Below, piece by piece: positions 9,962 through 18,897 of a stretch of 64,000 nt of DNA. This stretch comes from Aquabacterium sp. OR-4 (lineage in GTDB: Bacteria; Pseudomonadota; Gammaproteobacteria; Burkholderiales; Burkholderiaceae_C). The stretch covers positions 62,001-126,000 of the forward strand of contig NZ_JAOCQD020000003.1 in the NCBI RefSeq assembly GCF_025290835.2, given 5' to 3'. A model generated the notes under the pieces. That model was not told where the DNA came from. It did not search any database and saw nothing but the letters and a program-made list of their open reading frames with translations. The position numbers were made by a program, and so were the translations under genes. Position 1 is the first letter of the stretch; every line of letters begins with the position of its first letter.

Positions 9962-11098
9962 CTACGGGGTCGAAACGGGTGGGGCGCCATCGCGGGCAAA
10001 GCGCTGGATCGAGAACGGCGCAATCGGCGTGCTGCTGTGGCCGGTGTGCACCAGCTCGGCCAGCACCTCGCCGGCGGCCGGGCCGATCTGGAAGCCGGCA
10101 CCGGCAAAGCCGAAGCCGTGAAACAGGCCTGGCGTGGTGCTGCTGGGCCCCAGCACCGGCTGGCGGTCGGGCAGGTAGCCTTCGGTGCCGCTCCAGGTGC
10201 GCAATATCTGGGCATGGCGCAGCGGCGGCAGCAGGGCCACCGCCTGCTGCAGCAGGTGGGTGAGGGTGGGGGCCTGCACACGCGTGCGCTGCCCGTCCAG
10301 CGCCAGGCCCTGGCCGCCGCCCATCACCACCTGGCCGCTGGGGGTCTGGCGGCAGTAGATGCCGCCGCCTTCCACCCCCAGGCTCCAGGGCAGGAAGGCG
10401 GGCAGCGGCTCGCTGACCGCCATGGCCGGGTGGCCGCTGTGCATGGGCACCGGCTCGCCAAAGGCCGCGGCCAGCGCGCCGGCCCAGGCCCCGGCGGTGT
10501 TGAGCAGCACCGGTGCGCGCAGCTGCAGCGCCTGGCCGGCGCGCACATGGAACAGCTGGCCGTCGTGCTGCACCTCGTGCACCGGGTGGTGCTCGAGCAC
10601 CGTGGCGCCGGCGCGTGCGGCGGCACGCGCAAAGGCGGGCGACACCAGGCGCGGGTTGGCCTGGCCGTCCTCGGGGCACAGCGATCCGCCCACGGCCACG
10701 CCGCCCAGCCAGCTGCAGCGCGCACGCACCTGGGCGGCCGACAGCAGCTGCAGGCCCAGGTCGAAGTCGCGGCTCAACTCGGCATACGACACCAGCTGCG
10801 CCATGTCGGCCGCGCTGCGCGCGATCTTGAAGTGCCCGCTGCGGCGGTACTCGCCGTCCATCCCCAGGCGCTGCGGCAGCTCGGCCCAGATCTGGTGGGC
10901 GCGCTGGGCCAGCGGCAGCTGGATCGGCAGCCGGCCCTGGCGGCGCACGCCGCCGTAATTGACGCCGCTGGAGCGCGAGCCGCACAGGTCGCGCTCCAGC
11001 AGCACCACGGCGTGGCCCAGCCCGCGCAGGGCCAGCGCGGCCGAGGCGCCGACGATGCCGCCGCCGACGATGACCACGCCGGTGTGCTGAACGCTCAT
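9962..11098 (-). CDS. FAD-dependent amine/opine oxidase catalytic subunit (HcnC/DAO-like)
   Basis: 378 residues from the ATG at 11098, right before the FAD-binding motif GVVIVGGGIVGASAALAL. It continues as a D-amino-acid-oxidase-type protein: SSGVNYGGVRRQGR, substrate domain, then GTEGYLPDRQPVLG and HGFGFAGAGFQIGPAAGEVLA near the end. The family oxidises a secondary or primary amine C-N bond (sarcosine oxidase beta, HcnC, opine oxidase subunit B). It lies 43 bases after the HcnB-like gene and 19 bases before the binding-protein gene in one operon. It most likely acts as the beta subunit of a complex with the next two genes. Confidence 0.85.
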   Translation of the reverse strand: MSVQHTGVVIVGGGIVGASAALALRGLGHAVVLLERDLCGSRSSGVNYGGVRRQGRLPIQLPLAQRAHQIWAELPQRLGMDGEYRRSGHFKIARSAADMAQLVSYAELSRDFDLGLQLLSAAQVRARCSWLGGVAVGGSLCPEDGQANPRLVSPAFARAAARAGATVLEHHPVHEVQHDGQLFHVRAGQALQLRAPVLLNTAGAWAGALAAAFGEPVPMHSGHPAMAVSEPLPAFLPWSLGVEGGGIYCRQTPSGQVVMGGGQGLALDGQRTRVQAPTLTHLLQQAVALLPPLRHAQILRTWSGTEGYLPDRQPVLGPSSTTPGLFHGFGFAGAGFQIGPAAGEVLAELVHTGHSSTPIAPFSIQRFARDGAPPVSTP

Positions 11099-11141
11099 GC
11101 CGGCACCCCGGGCGACGGCCGCCGGCGCAGCGGGGCCGGGG

Positions 11142-12578
11142 TCATGGCCGGTCCCCTGCGTCGCCGCCTCGTGGCGCCGCCGGCTGCATTGCCACCGGCT
11201 GCAGCGCCACCGGCACCGGCTTGACCGGCGCCTGGCCACGCAGCCGGCCCACGCTGTGCACCGGCTGGCCGCCGTGCTGGGCCAGCAGCTCGGCCGCCGC
11301 GGCTGCGCACAGGCGGCCCTGGCAGCGGCCCATGCCCACGCGGCACAGGGCCTTCAGGCGGTTGAGCTCGCTGGCGCCGGTGTCGCGGGCGGCCTGGCGC
11401 AGCTCGCCGGCGGTGATGGCCTCGCAGCGGCAGACCACCGTGTCGTCGCTGGCCTGCGCGGCCCATTGCTGCGGAAACGGGAACGCCTGCTCCAGCCCCT
11501 CGCGAAAGCGCGCGGCCCGGGCCAGGCGCTGGTCGAGCCAGTGCGCGCGGCTGGCGTCGACGGCCAGGCCGCGGTCGGCCAGCAGGGCCAGCGCGGCGCG
11601 CTCGCCCGCCCACTCGGCCGCGTCGGCGCCCAGGATGCCGGCACCGTCGCCGGCCAGGTACACGCCGGGCACGCTGGCGCGGCCGGCGCCATCGCGCCGC
11701 GGCAGCCAGGCCCGGTGCAGCGGCTGCCAGTCGAAGTGGCAGCCCAGCAGGTCGGCCAGCTGGGTTTCGCTGCGCAGGCCGTGGCCCAGGGCCACGCCGT
11801 CGCAGGGCGTGGTGTGCTCGTGCGTGCCATCGGTCCAGCGCACGGCGTTCACCGCGCCCGGGCCGCCGGCCTCATCGCCCAGCAGGCGCAGCACGCGCAC
11901 GCCGCGCCGCACCGCCACACCGGCCGCCATCAGCCGGGCCACGAACCAGGCGCCCTTGGCCAGCACCGCAGGCTGCGAGGCCAGGCGCGGCAGGGCGGCC
12001 ACCTGGTCGGCCAGGCGGGCGTGTTCGAGCACGGCGGCCACGCGCACGCCGGCCTTCAGGTACTGCCAGGCCACCAGGTACAGCAGCGGGCCGGTGCCGA
12101 TGAACACCACGCGCCGGCCGATGGCGCAGCCCTGGGCCTTGAGCGCCACCTGGGCACCGCCCAGGCTGAACACGCCGGGCCGTGTCCAGCCGGGCAGCGG
12201 CAGCACCCGGTCGGTGGCGCCGGTGGCCAGCAGCAGCTGGCCGTAGGGCTGGTTGTGCGAGCGGGCGCTGGGCCCGTGCAGCAGCGCCAGCGTGCCGCCG
12301 TGGGCCGGCGGCTGCGCGTGCCACACCAGCGTGTCGGGGCGGTGATCGACCTGCGGCAGCAGCGCGGCGAGGGCAGCGTGCACGGCGCGCGCACGGCCGG
12401 CCTCGAAACCGTAGAGCGCCCGGGCCGTGCGCTCAAAACCCGGCGGCGGCTGGCGGTAGATCTGGCCGCCGCCGCGTGCGGCCTCGTCCACCAGCACCGG
12501 CCGCAGGCCGTGGGCCACCAGGGTTTGCGCGGCGCGCACGCCGGCCGGGCCGGCACCCACGATGACGGCGGGGCTCAT
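11142..12578 (-). CDS. NAD/FAD-binding oxidoreductase subunit with C-terminal 2Fe-2S domain (HcnB/OoxA-like)
   Basis: 478 residues. N-terminal dinucleotide motif AVIVGAGPAGVRAAQTL, a second nucleotide fold around VVFIGTGPLLYLVA, and a C-terminal BFD-like cysteine region, CRCEAITAGELRQA followed by GMGRCQGRLC. This is the architecture of HcnB, octopine/nopaline oxidase subunit A and related proline/hydroxyproline dehydrogenase alpha subunits. The start overlaps the stop of the small 2Fe-2S gene by 4 bases, so the two are translationally coupled. True cyanide production is unlikely to be the role, given the attached transporter; amine or opine catabolism fits better. Confidence 0.85.
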   Translation of the reverse strand: MSPAVIVGAGPAGVRAAQTLVAHGLRPVLVDEAARGGGQIYRQPPPGFERTARALYGFEAGRARAVHAALAALLPQVDHRPDTLVWHAQPPAHGGTLALLHGPSARSHNQPYGQLLLATGATDRVLPLPGWTRPGVFSLGGAQVALKAQGCAIGRRVVFIGTGPLLYLVAWQYLKAGVRVAAVLEHARLADQVAALPRLASQPAVLAKGAWFVARLMAAGVAVRRGVRVLRLLGDEAGGPGAVNAVRWTDGTHEHTTPCDGVALGHGLRSETQLADLLGCHFDWQPLHRAWLPRRDGAGRASVPGVYLAGDGAGILGADAAEWAGERAALALLADRGLAVDASRAHWLDQRLARAARFREGLEQAFPFPQQWAAQASDDTVVCRCEAITAGELRQAARDTGASELNRLKALCRVGMGRCQGRLCAAAAAELLAQHGGQPVHSVGRLRGQAPVKPVPVALQPVAMQPAAPRGGDAGDRP

Positions 12579-12886
12579 GCCCAGCCCCCATCGGTGCGCA
12601 GGTCCATGCCGGGCGCCACCGGCGTGGTGCAGGCGCGCAGGCGCTGTCCGTCTTGCAGCTGCACCCAGCAGTCCTGGCAGGCACCCATCAGGCAGAAGCC
12701 GGCGCGCGCCGTGGCATCGCGCTCGTGCAGGCGCAGCCGGTCGCGCTGCACCAGCACGGCGGTGAGCACGGTGTCGCCGGCCAGGGCCTGCGCCGGTGCG
12801 CCGTCGATGCGCAGTTCAACCGGCGCGCGCCGGGTCTCGGCCACCCGGTGCAGCAGCGCGCGGGGCGGGGCAGGCGGCGTCGTCAT
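12575..12886 (-). CDS. Small 2Fe-2S ferredoxin-like oxidase subunit (HcnA-like)
   Basis: 103 residues. It carries the cysteine set GFCLMGACQDCWVQL and a later RACTTPV, the C-x4-C-x2-C...C pattern of HcnA and of small subunits of opine and proline oxidases. It should pass electrons from the flavin subunits. It overlaps the permease gene upstream and the HcnB-like gene downstream by 4 bases each, so the oxidase and transporter are made together. Confidence 0.83.
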   Translation of the reverse strand: MTTPPAPPRALLHRVAETRRAPVELRIDGAPAQALAGDTVLTAVLVQRDRLRLHERDATARAGFCLMGACQDCWVQLQDGQRLRACTTPVAPGMDLRTDGGWA

Positions 12887-13701
12887 GCCTTGCCCACCAG
12901 CACCCGGTCGAGGCCGTACAGGCGGTCGAGCAGCACCATGGCCAGTGCGGTGACGGCGACCATCAGCGCCGACACCGCGGCCATCAGCGGATCGATCGAT
13001 TCGGTGGCGTACATGTACATGCGCACCGGCAGCGTCACGGTGCTGGGCGCGGTGACGAAGATGCTCATCGTGACCTCGTCGAAGCTGTTGATGAAGGCCA
13101 GCAGCCAGCCGCCCGAGACGCCGGGCAGGATCATCGGCAGCGTGATGCGCCGGAACACCGTGGCCGGGCTGGCGCCCAGGGCCTCGGCCGCCTGCTCGAG
13201 GCTGCGGTCAAAGCCCACCAGTGCCGCCAGCACCAGGCGCAGCACATAGGGCGTGACCACCAGCGCATGGGCCAGCACCAGCCAGGCAAAGCTGCCGGTG
13301 CCGCCCACCAGGCCGAACAGGCGCAGCAGCGCCACGCCCAGCACCAGGTGGGGCACCACCAGCGGCGACAAAAACAGGCCGTTCAGCGCGTCGCGCCCGG
13401 CAAAGCGGTGCCGCGCCAGGGCCAGCCCGGCCGGCACCGCCACCGCGGTGGCCAGCGTGGCCGAGGCCAGGGCCAGCCACAGGCTGTTCCAGAAGCTCTG
13501 CACGAAGTCAGGGTGCTCGAACACGGCCTCGAACCAGCGCAGGCTCCAGCGCGTGGTGGGCAGGCTCAGCGTGTTCTCGGGCGTGAAGGCCACGGCGCAC
13601 ACCACCAGCAGCGGCGCCAGCATGAAGGTGATGACCACGGCATTGAAGGCCAGGGCCAGCGGCCCGTTGCGGCGTGCGTGCGGAGTCGACATGCCCATCA
13701 C
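12883..13701 (-). CDS. ABC transporter permease, PotC type
   Basis: 272 residues with six predicted membrane segments. The start at 13701 overlaps the preceding stop by 4 bases (ATGA); an alternative start is the ATG at 13692. The EAA loop that contacts the ATPase is visible as LEQAAEALGASPATVFRRI followed by LPMILPGVSGG. The protein resembles PotC/YdcV, the second permease of spermidine/putrescine and opine importers. It pairs with the PotB-like permease encoded just before it. Confidence 0.88.
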   Translation of the reverse strand: MMGMSTPHARRNGPLALAFNAVVITFMLAPLLVVCAVAFTPENTLSLPTTRWSLRWFEAVFEHPDFVQSFWNSLWLALASATLATAVAVPAGLALARHRFAGRDALNGLFLSPLVVPHLVLGVALLRLFGLVGGTGSFAWLVLAHALVVTPYVLRLVLAALVGFDRSLEQAAEALGASPATVFRRITLPMILPGVSGGWLLAFINSFDEVTMSIFVTAPSTVTLPVRMYMYATESIDPLMAAVSALMVAVTALAMVLLDRLYGLDRVLVGKA

Positions 13702-14552
13702 CCCAAGGTGCGCCGCGTGCGGCCTTCAACCAGCCGGTTCAGGCTGACCATCACCAGCAGGTTGGCCACCAGCAGCACCAGCGCCACGGCCGCGCCCAGC
13801 GGCCAGTTGAGCTCGTGCAGGTACTCGTCGTAGACGATGGTGGCCACCATCTTGAGCCGCCGCCCGCCCAGCAGCCCGGGGATGGCGAAGCTGCTGGCCG
13901 ACAGGCCGAAGACGATCAGGCTGCCCGACAGCACGCCCGGCAGGATCTGCGGCAGCACCACGCGCCGCAGCACGGTGAAGGGCGAGGCCTGCAGCGACAG
14001 CGCCGCGTTTTCCACCTGCGGGTCGAGCCGCTGCAGCGAGGTCCACACCGGGATCACCATGAACGGCAGCATCACGTGCACCAGCGCGATGATCACCGCC
14101 CACTCGGTGTACAGCAGGCGCACCGCGCCCAGGCCCAGCGCGCGCAGCGCGGTGTTCACCAGGCCCTCGGGGCCCAGCAGCATGCTCCAGCCGAAGGCCC
14201 GCACCACCACGCTGACCAGCAGCGGCGCCAGCACCACCAGCAGCAGGATCGAGCGCCAGGGCTGGGCCATGCGGCTGAGCACGATGGCCTCGGTGGTGCC
14301 CACCAGCGCGCACACCAGGGCCACCACGCCCGAGATCCAGAAGGTGCGCCAGAAGATGCCGTGGTAGTAGTCGTCCTGCGCCACCTGCAGGTAGTGCGCC
14401 AGCGTGAAGCGGTCGGCCTGCACGCCGGTGGCCACGTCGAACTGGTTGAACGACAGCACCGCGGTCAGCGCCATCGGCACCAGCAGCAGCACCGCAAACA
14501 GCAGCAGCGCCGGGCCGGTGAGCAGCCAGGGCCGCAGCGGCGGGCGGTTCAT
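13698..14552 (-). CDS. ABC transporter permease, PotB type
   Basis: 284 residues. After a short cytoplasmic start (MNRPPLRPW) come six hydrophobic helices. The EAA-type loop is NAALSLQASPFTVLRRVVLP followed by QILPGVLSGS. It belongs with PotB/YdcU-like permeases. Four-base overlaps link it to the ATPase gene upstream and the PotC-like gene downstream. Confidence 0.88.
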   Translation of the reverse strand: MNRPPLRPWLLTGPALLLFAVLLLVPMALTAVLSFNQFDVATGVQADRFTLAHYLQVAQDDYYHGIFWRTFWISGVVALVCALVGTTEAIVLSRMAQPWRSILLLVVLAPLLVSVVVRAFGWSMLLGPEGLVNTALRALGLGAVRLLYTEWAVIIALVHVMLPFMVIPVWTSLQRLDPQVENAALSLQASPFTVLRRVVLPQILPGVLSGSLIVFGLSASSFAIPGLLGGRRLKMVATIVYDEYLHELNWPLGAAVALVLLVANLLVMVSLNRLVEGRTRRTLG

Positions 14553-15499
14553 GCCAGCGCGCGCAGGGCGCTGTCAGACCAGTCCAGCCCGCAGGCCTGG
14601 CCTTCGGCCAGCGCCTCGCGCCCGTCGTTGGGCACCAGGGCCATCAGCGTGCCGGCCGGCGTGTGCACGGCATACAGCCACTGGCTGCCCAGGAAGTAGC
14701 ACTCGCGCACCGTGCCGGCCAGCCGCCCGGCGCCGGCCGGCAGCAGGTGCAGCTTCTCGGGGCGCAGCAGCTGGCCTTCCAGCAGGTTGGCCTTGCCGAC
14801 GAAGCCGGCAATGAAGCTGGATTGCGGGCTGTCGTAGACCGCATGCGGATGGCCGATCTGCTCGGTGCGGCCGGCGCGCATCACCACCACGCGGTCGCTG
14901 ATCGACAGCGCCTCGTCCTGGTCGTGCGTGACCATCAGCGTGGTGGTGCCCAGCGTGCGCTGGATGCGCCGCAGCTCGAACTGCATCTCCTCGCGCAGGT
15001 TCGCGTCGAGGTTGCTCAGCGGCTCGTCGAGCAGCAGCACCGGCGGCTCGATCACCAGCGCACGGGCCAGGGCCACACGCTGGCGCTGGCCACCCGACAG
15101 CTCGCGCGGGTAGCGCGTGGCGTGGGCCTGCAGGTGCACCAGATCGAGCACGCGCTGCACCCGCTGCTGGCGCTCGGACGCCGGCACGCGGCGCATCTCG
15201 AGCCCGAAGCCGACATTGGCCGCCACGGTCATGTGCGGAAACAGCGCATAGCTCTGGAACACCAGCCCCAGGCCGCGTGTATTGGCCTTGGCATGGGTGA
15301 TGTCGCGGCCGGCCAGCGTGATCTGCCCGCGGCTCACGGCCTCGAAGCCGGCCACCATCTGCAGCGTGGTGGTCTTGCCGCAGCCCGAGGGCCCGAGCAG
15401 CGACACGAACTCGCCCTGCTCGATGGCCAGGTTCATGTCCTGCACGGCGCAGGTGGCGCCGTAGAACTTGGACACGTCGGTGAGGGTGAGGAACGCCAT
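14549..15499 (-). CDS. ABC transporter ATP-binding protein, PotA type
   Basis: 316 residues from the ATG at 15499; a longer frame to 15550 adds an unlikely leader. All ATPase motifs are present: Walker A GPSGCGKTTT, Q-loop VFQSYALFP, signature LSGGQRQR, Walker B VLLLDEPLSNLD and the switch His in MVTHDQDEA. A C-terminal TOBE-like regulatory domain follows (LRPEKLHLLP onward). It is the first gene of the transporter-oxidase operon, reading away from the IclR gene across a shared promoter region. Confidence 0.9.
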   Translation of the reverse strand: MAFLTLTDVSKFYGATCAVQDMNLAIEQGEFVSLLGPSGCGKTTTLQMVAGFEAVSRGQITLAGRDITHAKANTRGLGLVFQSYALFPHMTVAANVGFGLEMRRVPASERQQRVQRVLDLVHLQAHATRYPRELSGGQRQRVALARALVIEPPVLLLDEPLSNLDANLREEMQFELRRIQRTLGTTTLMVTHDQDEALSISDRVVVMRAGRTEQIGHPHAVYDSPQSSFIAGFVGKANLLEGQLLRPEKLHLLPAGAGRLAGTVRECYFLGSQWLYAVHTPAGTLMALVPNDGREALAEGQACGLDWSDSALRALA

Positions 15500-15601
15500 C
15501 GCAACCGCCTGTTCCGACGCGCACCAGGAAGGTTCGCCCTGGATGACCAAGCCCGTCGTCGATTCACTCTAATGCAATGCCCGCGCCAGATCGCCTGAGG
15601 A

Positions 15602-15648
15602 ATTCCATTAAATAGAATATTTCTCGAAGTTATTCGAATGAATGGAAT
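15602..15648. promoter_or_regulatory. Paired palindromic operator between the IclR gene and the transporter operon
   Basis: An AT-rich island in very GC-rich DNA holds two imperfect 17-bp palindromes: ATTCCATTAAATAGAAT (15602-15618) and ATTCGAATGAATGGAAT (15632-15648). Their centres are 30 bases apart, about three helical turns. The two sites are also mirror images of each other, so the outer arms ATTCCATT and AATGGAAT match exactly. IclR-family dimers and tetramers bind such sites near their own promoter. The regulator identity is inferred from position only. Confidence 0.65.
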
Positions 15649-15691
15649 CTGAGCGCTAAGATCAATGCATCGGATTCCACAGGATGGCGGC

Positions 15692-16561
15692 ATGGACGAG
15701 CCCCAGATCTCCACCGGCGGCGTGGCCCGGGTCTTTGCGGTGATCCGCGCCTTGGGCGCGGTGCAGGCTGAGGGCGGCCGGGTCACCCAGCTGGCGCGCA
15801 GCGTGGGCCTGACCCACGCCACCACGCACCGTCTGCTGGCGCAGCTGCTGGCCGAGGGCCTGGTCGAGCAGGACGAGCGCAGCAAACGCTACCGCCTGGG
15901 CCTGGACTTCTTTGCGCTGGCCGCGCAGGCCGGCAACCCGGGTGATCTGCGCACGCTGGCCCGGCCGGCGCTGCTGCGCCTGTGCGGCAGCCTGGGCGAC
16001 ACCATCTTTCTGCTGGCCCGCAGCGGCTTTGACGCGGTGTGCCTGGACCGCGCCGAGGGCCCGTTCCCGATCCGCAGCTTCACCGGCGATGTGGGCGGGC
16101 GCATTGCGCTGGGCGTGGGCCAGGGCGCGCTGGCCATCCTGGCCTTTCTGCCCGAGGCCGAGCGCGAGGAGGTCATCCGCTTCAACCTGGCACGGGTGCG
16201 CGAGTACGGGGTCTACGACGAGGTCTACCTGCGCACCGAGATCGAGCGCACCCGTGGCCTGGGTTATGCCGGGCGCAACACCGGCCTGCTGGAAGGCATG
16301 GCCGGGGTGGCCGTGCCGGTGCTCGACCGCGAGGGCCGTGCCGTGGCCGCGCTGAGTGTGGGCACCATCAGCGACCGGCTCAACGCCGAGCGCCTGCCCA
16401 CCGTGGTGGAGCTGCTGCAGCGCGAGGCGCAGGCCTTGTCGCCGCGCCTGCACCCGTTTGACGCCAGCCTGCGCCGGCCGGCGCAAAGCCTGGCCGGTGC
16501 CGGGCCCGGCGAAGGCGTGGCGGCCGGGCGCATCGTGCCGGGCGCTCAGGCCGGCCGCTGA
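15692..16561 (+). CDS. IclR-family transcriptional regulator
   Basis: 289 residues from the ATG at 15692, preceded by AGGA seven bases upstream; an upstream ATG at 15665 would add nine residues. The N-terminus is a winged helix-turn-helix (VARVFAVIRALGAV, LARSVGLTHATTHRLLAQL, KRYRLGLDFFAL). The rest is the IclR effector domain with FPIRSFTGDVGGRIALGVGQ and GLGYAGRNTGLLEGMAGVAV. It is transcribed away from the PotA-like operon across the paired palindrome, so it most likely controls that operon and itself, with the imported substrate or an oxidation product as ligand. Confidence 0.9.
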   Translation: MDEPQISTGGVARVFAVIRALGAVQAEGGRVTQLARSVGLTHATTHRLLAQLLAEGLVEQDERSKRYRLGLDFFALAAQAGNPGDLRTLARPALLRLCGSLGDTIFLLARSGFDAVCLDRAEGPFPIRSFTGDVGGRIALGVGQGALAILAFLPEAEREEVIRFNLARVREYGVYDEVYLRTEIERTRGLGYAGRNTGLLEGMAGVAVPVLDREGRAVAALSVGTISDRLNAERLPTVVELLQREAQALSPRLHPFDASLRRPAQSLAGAGPGEGVAAGRIVPGAQAGR

Positions 16562-16630
16562 GGCCGGCACAGCCCGCGTCGGTTCACGGGGGTACGGCGC
16601 CGCCCGATCGGTGCAAACCCGCGGTTAACA

Positions 16631-16651
16631 TCACCGCACCCAGTGCGGTGA
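16631..16651. repeat. Short inverted repeat between iclR and the S9 peptidase gene
   Basis: TCACCGCA and TGCGGTGA form a perfect 8-bp stem around a 5-base loop in the 196-base gap. No T-run follows, so a weak terminator for the IclR gene or a protein site for the peptidase promoter are both possible. Confidence 0.4.
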
Positions 16652-16757
16652 ATACGATGCAGCCGGCCTGCCAAGGCCGTGGCTGGCACGTGTGGGCTGC
16701 CAGGCAGCATGCGGCCACACCGGTGGCCGGCACACCACGGCAAGGGAGCAGGAATCA

Positions 16758-18869
16758 ATGGACGCGATGGGCACGAAGGCCGCGCGGTGGCTGGCGCTGG
16801 CCGCCTGGGGCGTGGGTCTGGGCTGGGGTCTGGGGCCTGGCGTGGCGATGGCGGCACAGGCCGCCGCGGCACCACCGCCCTTGAACCAGTTTTTCGAGGA
16901 GCCGGTGCTGTCGCAGCCGATGCTGTCGCCCAGCGGGCGCTGGCTGGCGATGCTGTTGCGCGGCTCGAGCGGCACGCCGGGGCTCACCGTCATCGACACC
17001 CAGGGCCTCACACCGCCCACGCTGGTGGCGCGCTTCGCCGATGTGCGCATCGACGAAGTGCATTGGCTGGACGACGATCACCTGCTGTTCGACATCGATG
17101 TGCGCGAGGGCAGCCGGACCGGCCAGCTGCGCGGTTCGGGCCTGTTCGTCGTCGGGCGTGACGGCGCCGGCCTGAAGCCGCTGGTGCGCATGCGCCAAAA
17201 GATGCCCTACATCAGCGGCAAAACGGGCGAGGAGGGCCTGCTGCCGATCAATGCCGTGCTGATGACGGTGCCCGTGGGCGGCGGCAGCGAGGTGATGATG
17301 GGCCTGGTGGAATCGCTCGACGACCGGTCGATCAGCGACATCCGGCTGTTCTGGTTCAACCCCCACACCCAGGCGCGCCGCCGCCTGCCGCCGCCGCCCT
17401 TCGGCGCGGTGCAGCGCTGGCTGTTCGACCCCGCGGGCGAACCCCGGGTGGCGATCAGCCGCCACAACCACCTGGTGCGCATCCACTGGCGCGCGCCCGG
17501 CCAGGACAACTGGGTGCAACTGCTCGAGCACGATGTGCTGACGATGCCGTGGTGGCCGCTGTCCGTGGATGGCAGCGGCACGCTGTGGGTCGAGCGCGGG
17601 GGGCGCGGCAACTCAGCGGGCGGCGCTGCCGCTGCCGCGGGCGGCGGCGACCACGCCGACACCAGCGAGCTGGCCAGCTTCGACTTCGCCACAGGGCGGC
17701 CGCAGGCCGTGTCCACCGTGGTGGCGCCGGGCTTCGACTTCCATGGCGAGATGGTGATCGATGGCCGCAACGGCCGCGCGCTGGGCGCCCATCTGGTGAC
17801 CGACGCGGCCACCACGGTGTGGTTCGACCCGGTGTTCCAGGCCCTGCAGGACGAGGTCGACCGCCACCTGCCGGGGCGCGCCAACCGCATCAGCTGCCGC
17901 CAATGCGGCAGCGATGCGCAGGTGGTGCTGATCCAGTCGAGCAGCGACACCGACCCCGGCAGCGTCCTGCTGTGGCGTGGCCGCAGCGGCGAACCCAGGC
18001 TGCTGGGCCAGCGCTTGCCGGCGGTGTCGCGCCAGCCGCTGGCGCGGCTGGACCTGCACCGCGTCCGCGCCCGCGACGGCCTCGCGCTGCCGGTGTGGCT
18101 GACCCAGCCCCTGCCGGCGGCCGACGCGGCGGCATCCGGCCTGCGGCCGGCGGTGGTGCTGGTGCACGGCGGGCCGTGGGTGCGGGGCCGCGAGCTGAAC
18201 TGGTCGCCGATGCCGCAGTTTCTGGCCTCGCGCGGTTACGTGGTGATCGAGCCCGAGTTCCGTGGCAGCACCGGTTATGGCTGGGGCCACTTCCGGGCCG
18301 GCTGGCAGCAATGGGGACAGGCCATGCAGGACGACCTGGCCGATGCGCTGGCCTGGGCCGTGGCCGAGCAGCGGGTCGATCCGCAGCGGGTGTGCATCGC
18401 CGGGGGCAGCTATGGCGGCTATGCAGCCCTGATGGGCCCGGTGCGTCACCCCGGGCTGTACCGTTGCGCCGCGGCCTGGATGGCCTTGAGCGACCCGCTG
18501 CTGCTGCTGGAAGGCAGCTGGTGGCACGACGATGACACCTCCGCCGACGTGCGCGAACACACCTTGCCGACGCTGGTGGGCGACCCCCGCACCGACCGCG
18601 CCAAGCTGACCGCGGTGTCACCGCTGGCGCAGGCGGCGCGCATCGAGGCGCCGCTGTTGCTGGCCGTTGGCGGCAAGGACAAGCGGGTGCCCACGGTGCA
18701 TGGCACGCGCCTGCGCGATGCACTCGCGGCGGCCGGCCGGCCGCCCGAATGGGTGCAGTACGACGACGAGGCCCATGGCTTCGTGCAGGTGTCGAACCAG
18801 CAGGACTTTGCGCGCCGGCTCGAGGCCTTTCTGGGCCGCCATCTGGCCCCGCCGGCCAAGGCGCCCTAG
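16758..18869 (+). CDS. Exported S9-family prolyl oligopeptidase-like peptidase
   Basis: 703 residues from the ATG at 16758, which has GGGAG and AGGA motifs just upstream. A signal peptide covers about residues 1-32 (ARWLALAAWGVGLGWGLGPG and an AMAAQA cleavage region). A beta-propeller domain follows, then the alpha/beta hydrolase domain with the nucleophile Ser551 in AGGSYGGYAAL, Asp641 in GGKDKRVP and His673 in DEAHGF. These are the complete catalytic triad of S9C-type acylaminoacyl/dipeptidyl peptidases. A Gly/Ala-rich insert sits near residues 285-300. It probably degrades peptides in the periplasm. No operon partner is evident. Confidence 0.9.
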   Translation: MDAMGTKAARWLALAAWGVGLGWGLGPGVAMAAQAAAAPPPLNQFFEEPVLSQPMLSPSGRWLAMLLRGSSGTPGLTVIDTQGLTPPTLVARFADVRIDEVHWLDDDHLLFDIDVREGSRTGQLRGSGLFVVGRDGAGLKPLVRMRQKMPYISGKTGEEGLLPINAVLMTVPVGGGSEVMMGLVESLDDRSISDIRLFWFNPHTQARRRLPPPPFGAVQRWLFDPAGEPRVAISRHNHLVRIHWRAPGQDNWVQLLEHDVLTMPWWPLSVDGSGTLWVERGGRGNSAGGAAAAAGGGDHADTSELASFDFATGRPQAVSTVVAPGFDFHGEMVIDGRNGRALGAHLVTDAATTVWFDPVFQALQDEVDRHLPGRANRISCRQCGSDAQVVLIQSSSDTDPGSVLLWRGRSGEPRLLGQRLPAVSRQPLARLDLHRVRARDGLALPVWLTQPLPAADAAASGLRPAVVLVHGGPWVRGRELNWSPMPQFLASRGYVVIEPEFRGSTGYGWGHFRAGWQQWGQAMQDDLADALAWAVAEQRVDPQRVCIAGGSYGGYAALMGPVRHPGLYRCAAAWMALSDPLLLLEGSWWHDDDTSADVREHTLPTLVGDPRTDRAKLTAVSPLAQAARIEAPLLLAVGGKDKRVPTVHGTRLRDALAAAGRPPEWVQYDDEAHGFVQVSNQQDFARRLEAFLGRHLAPPAKAP

Positions 18870-18897
18870 CGCGTGCCGCTGCCCCGGCAATGCTTGC

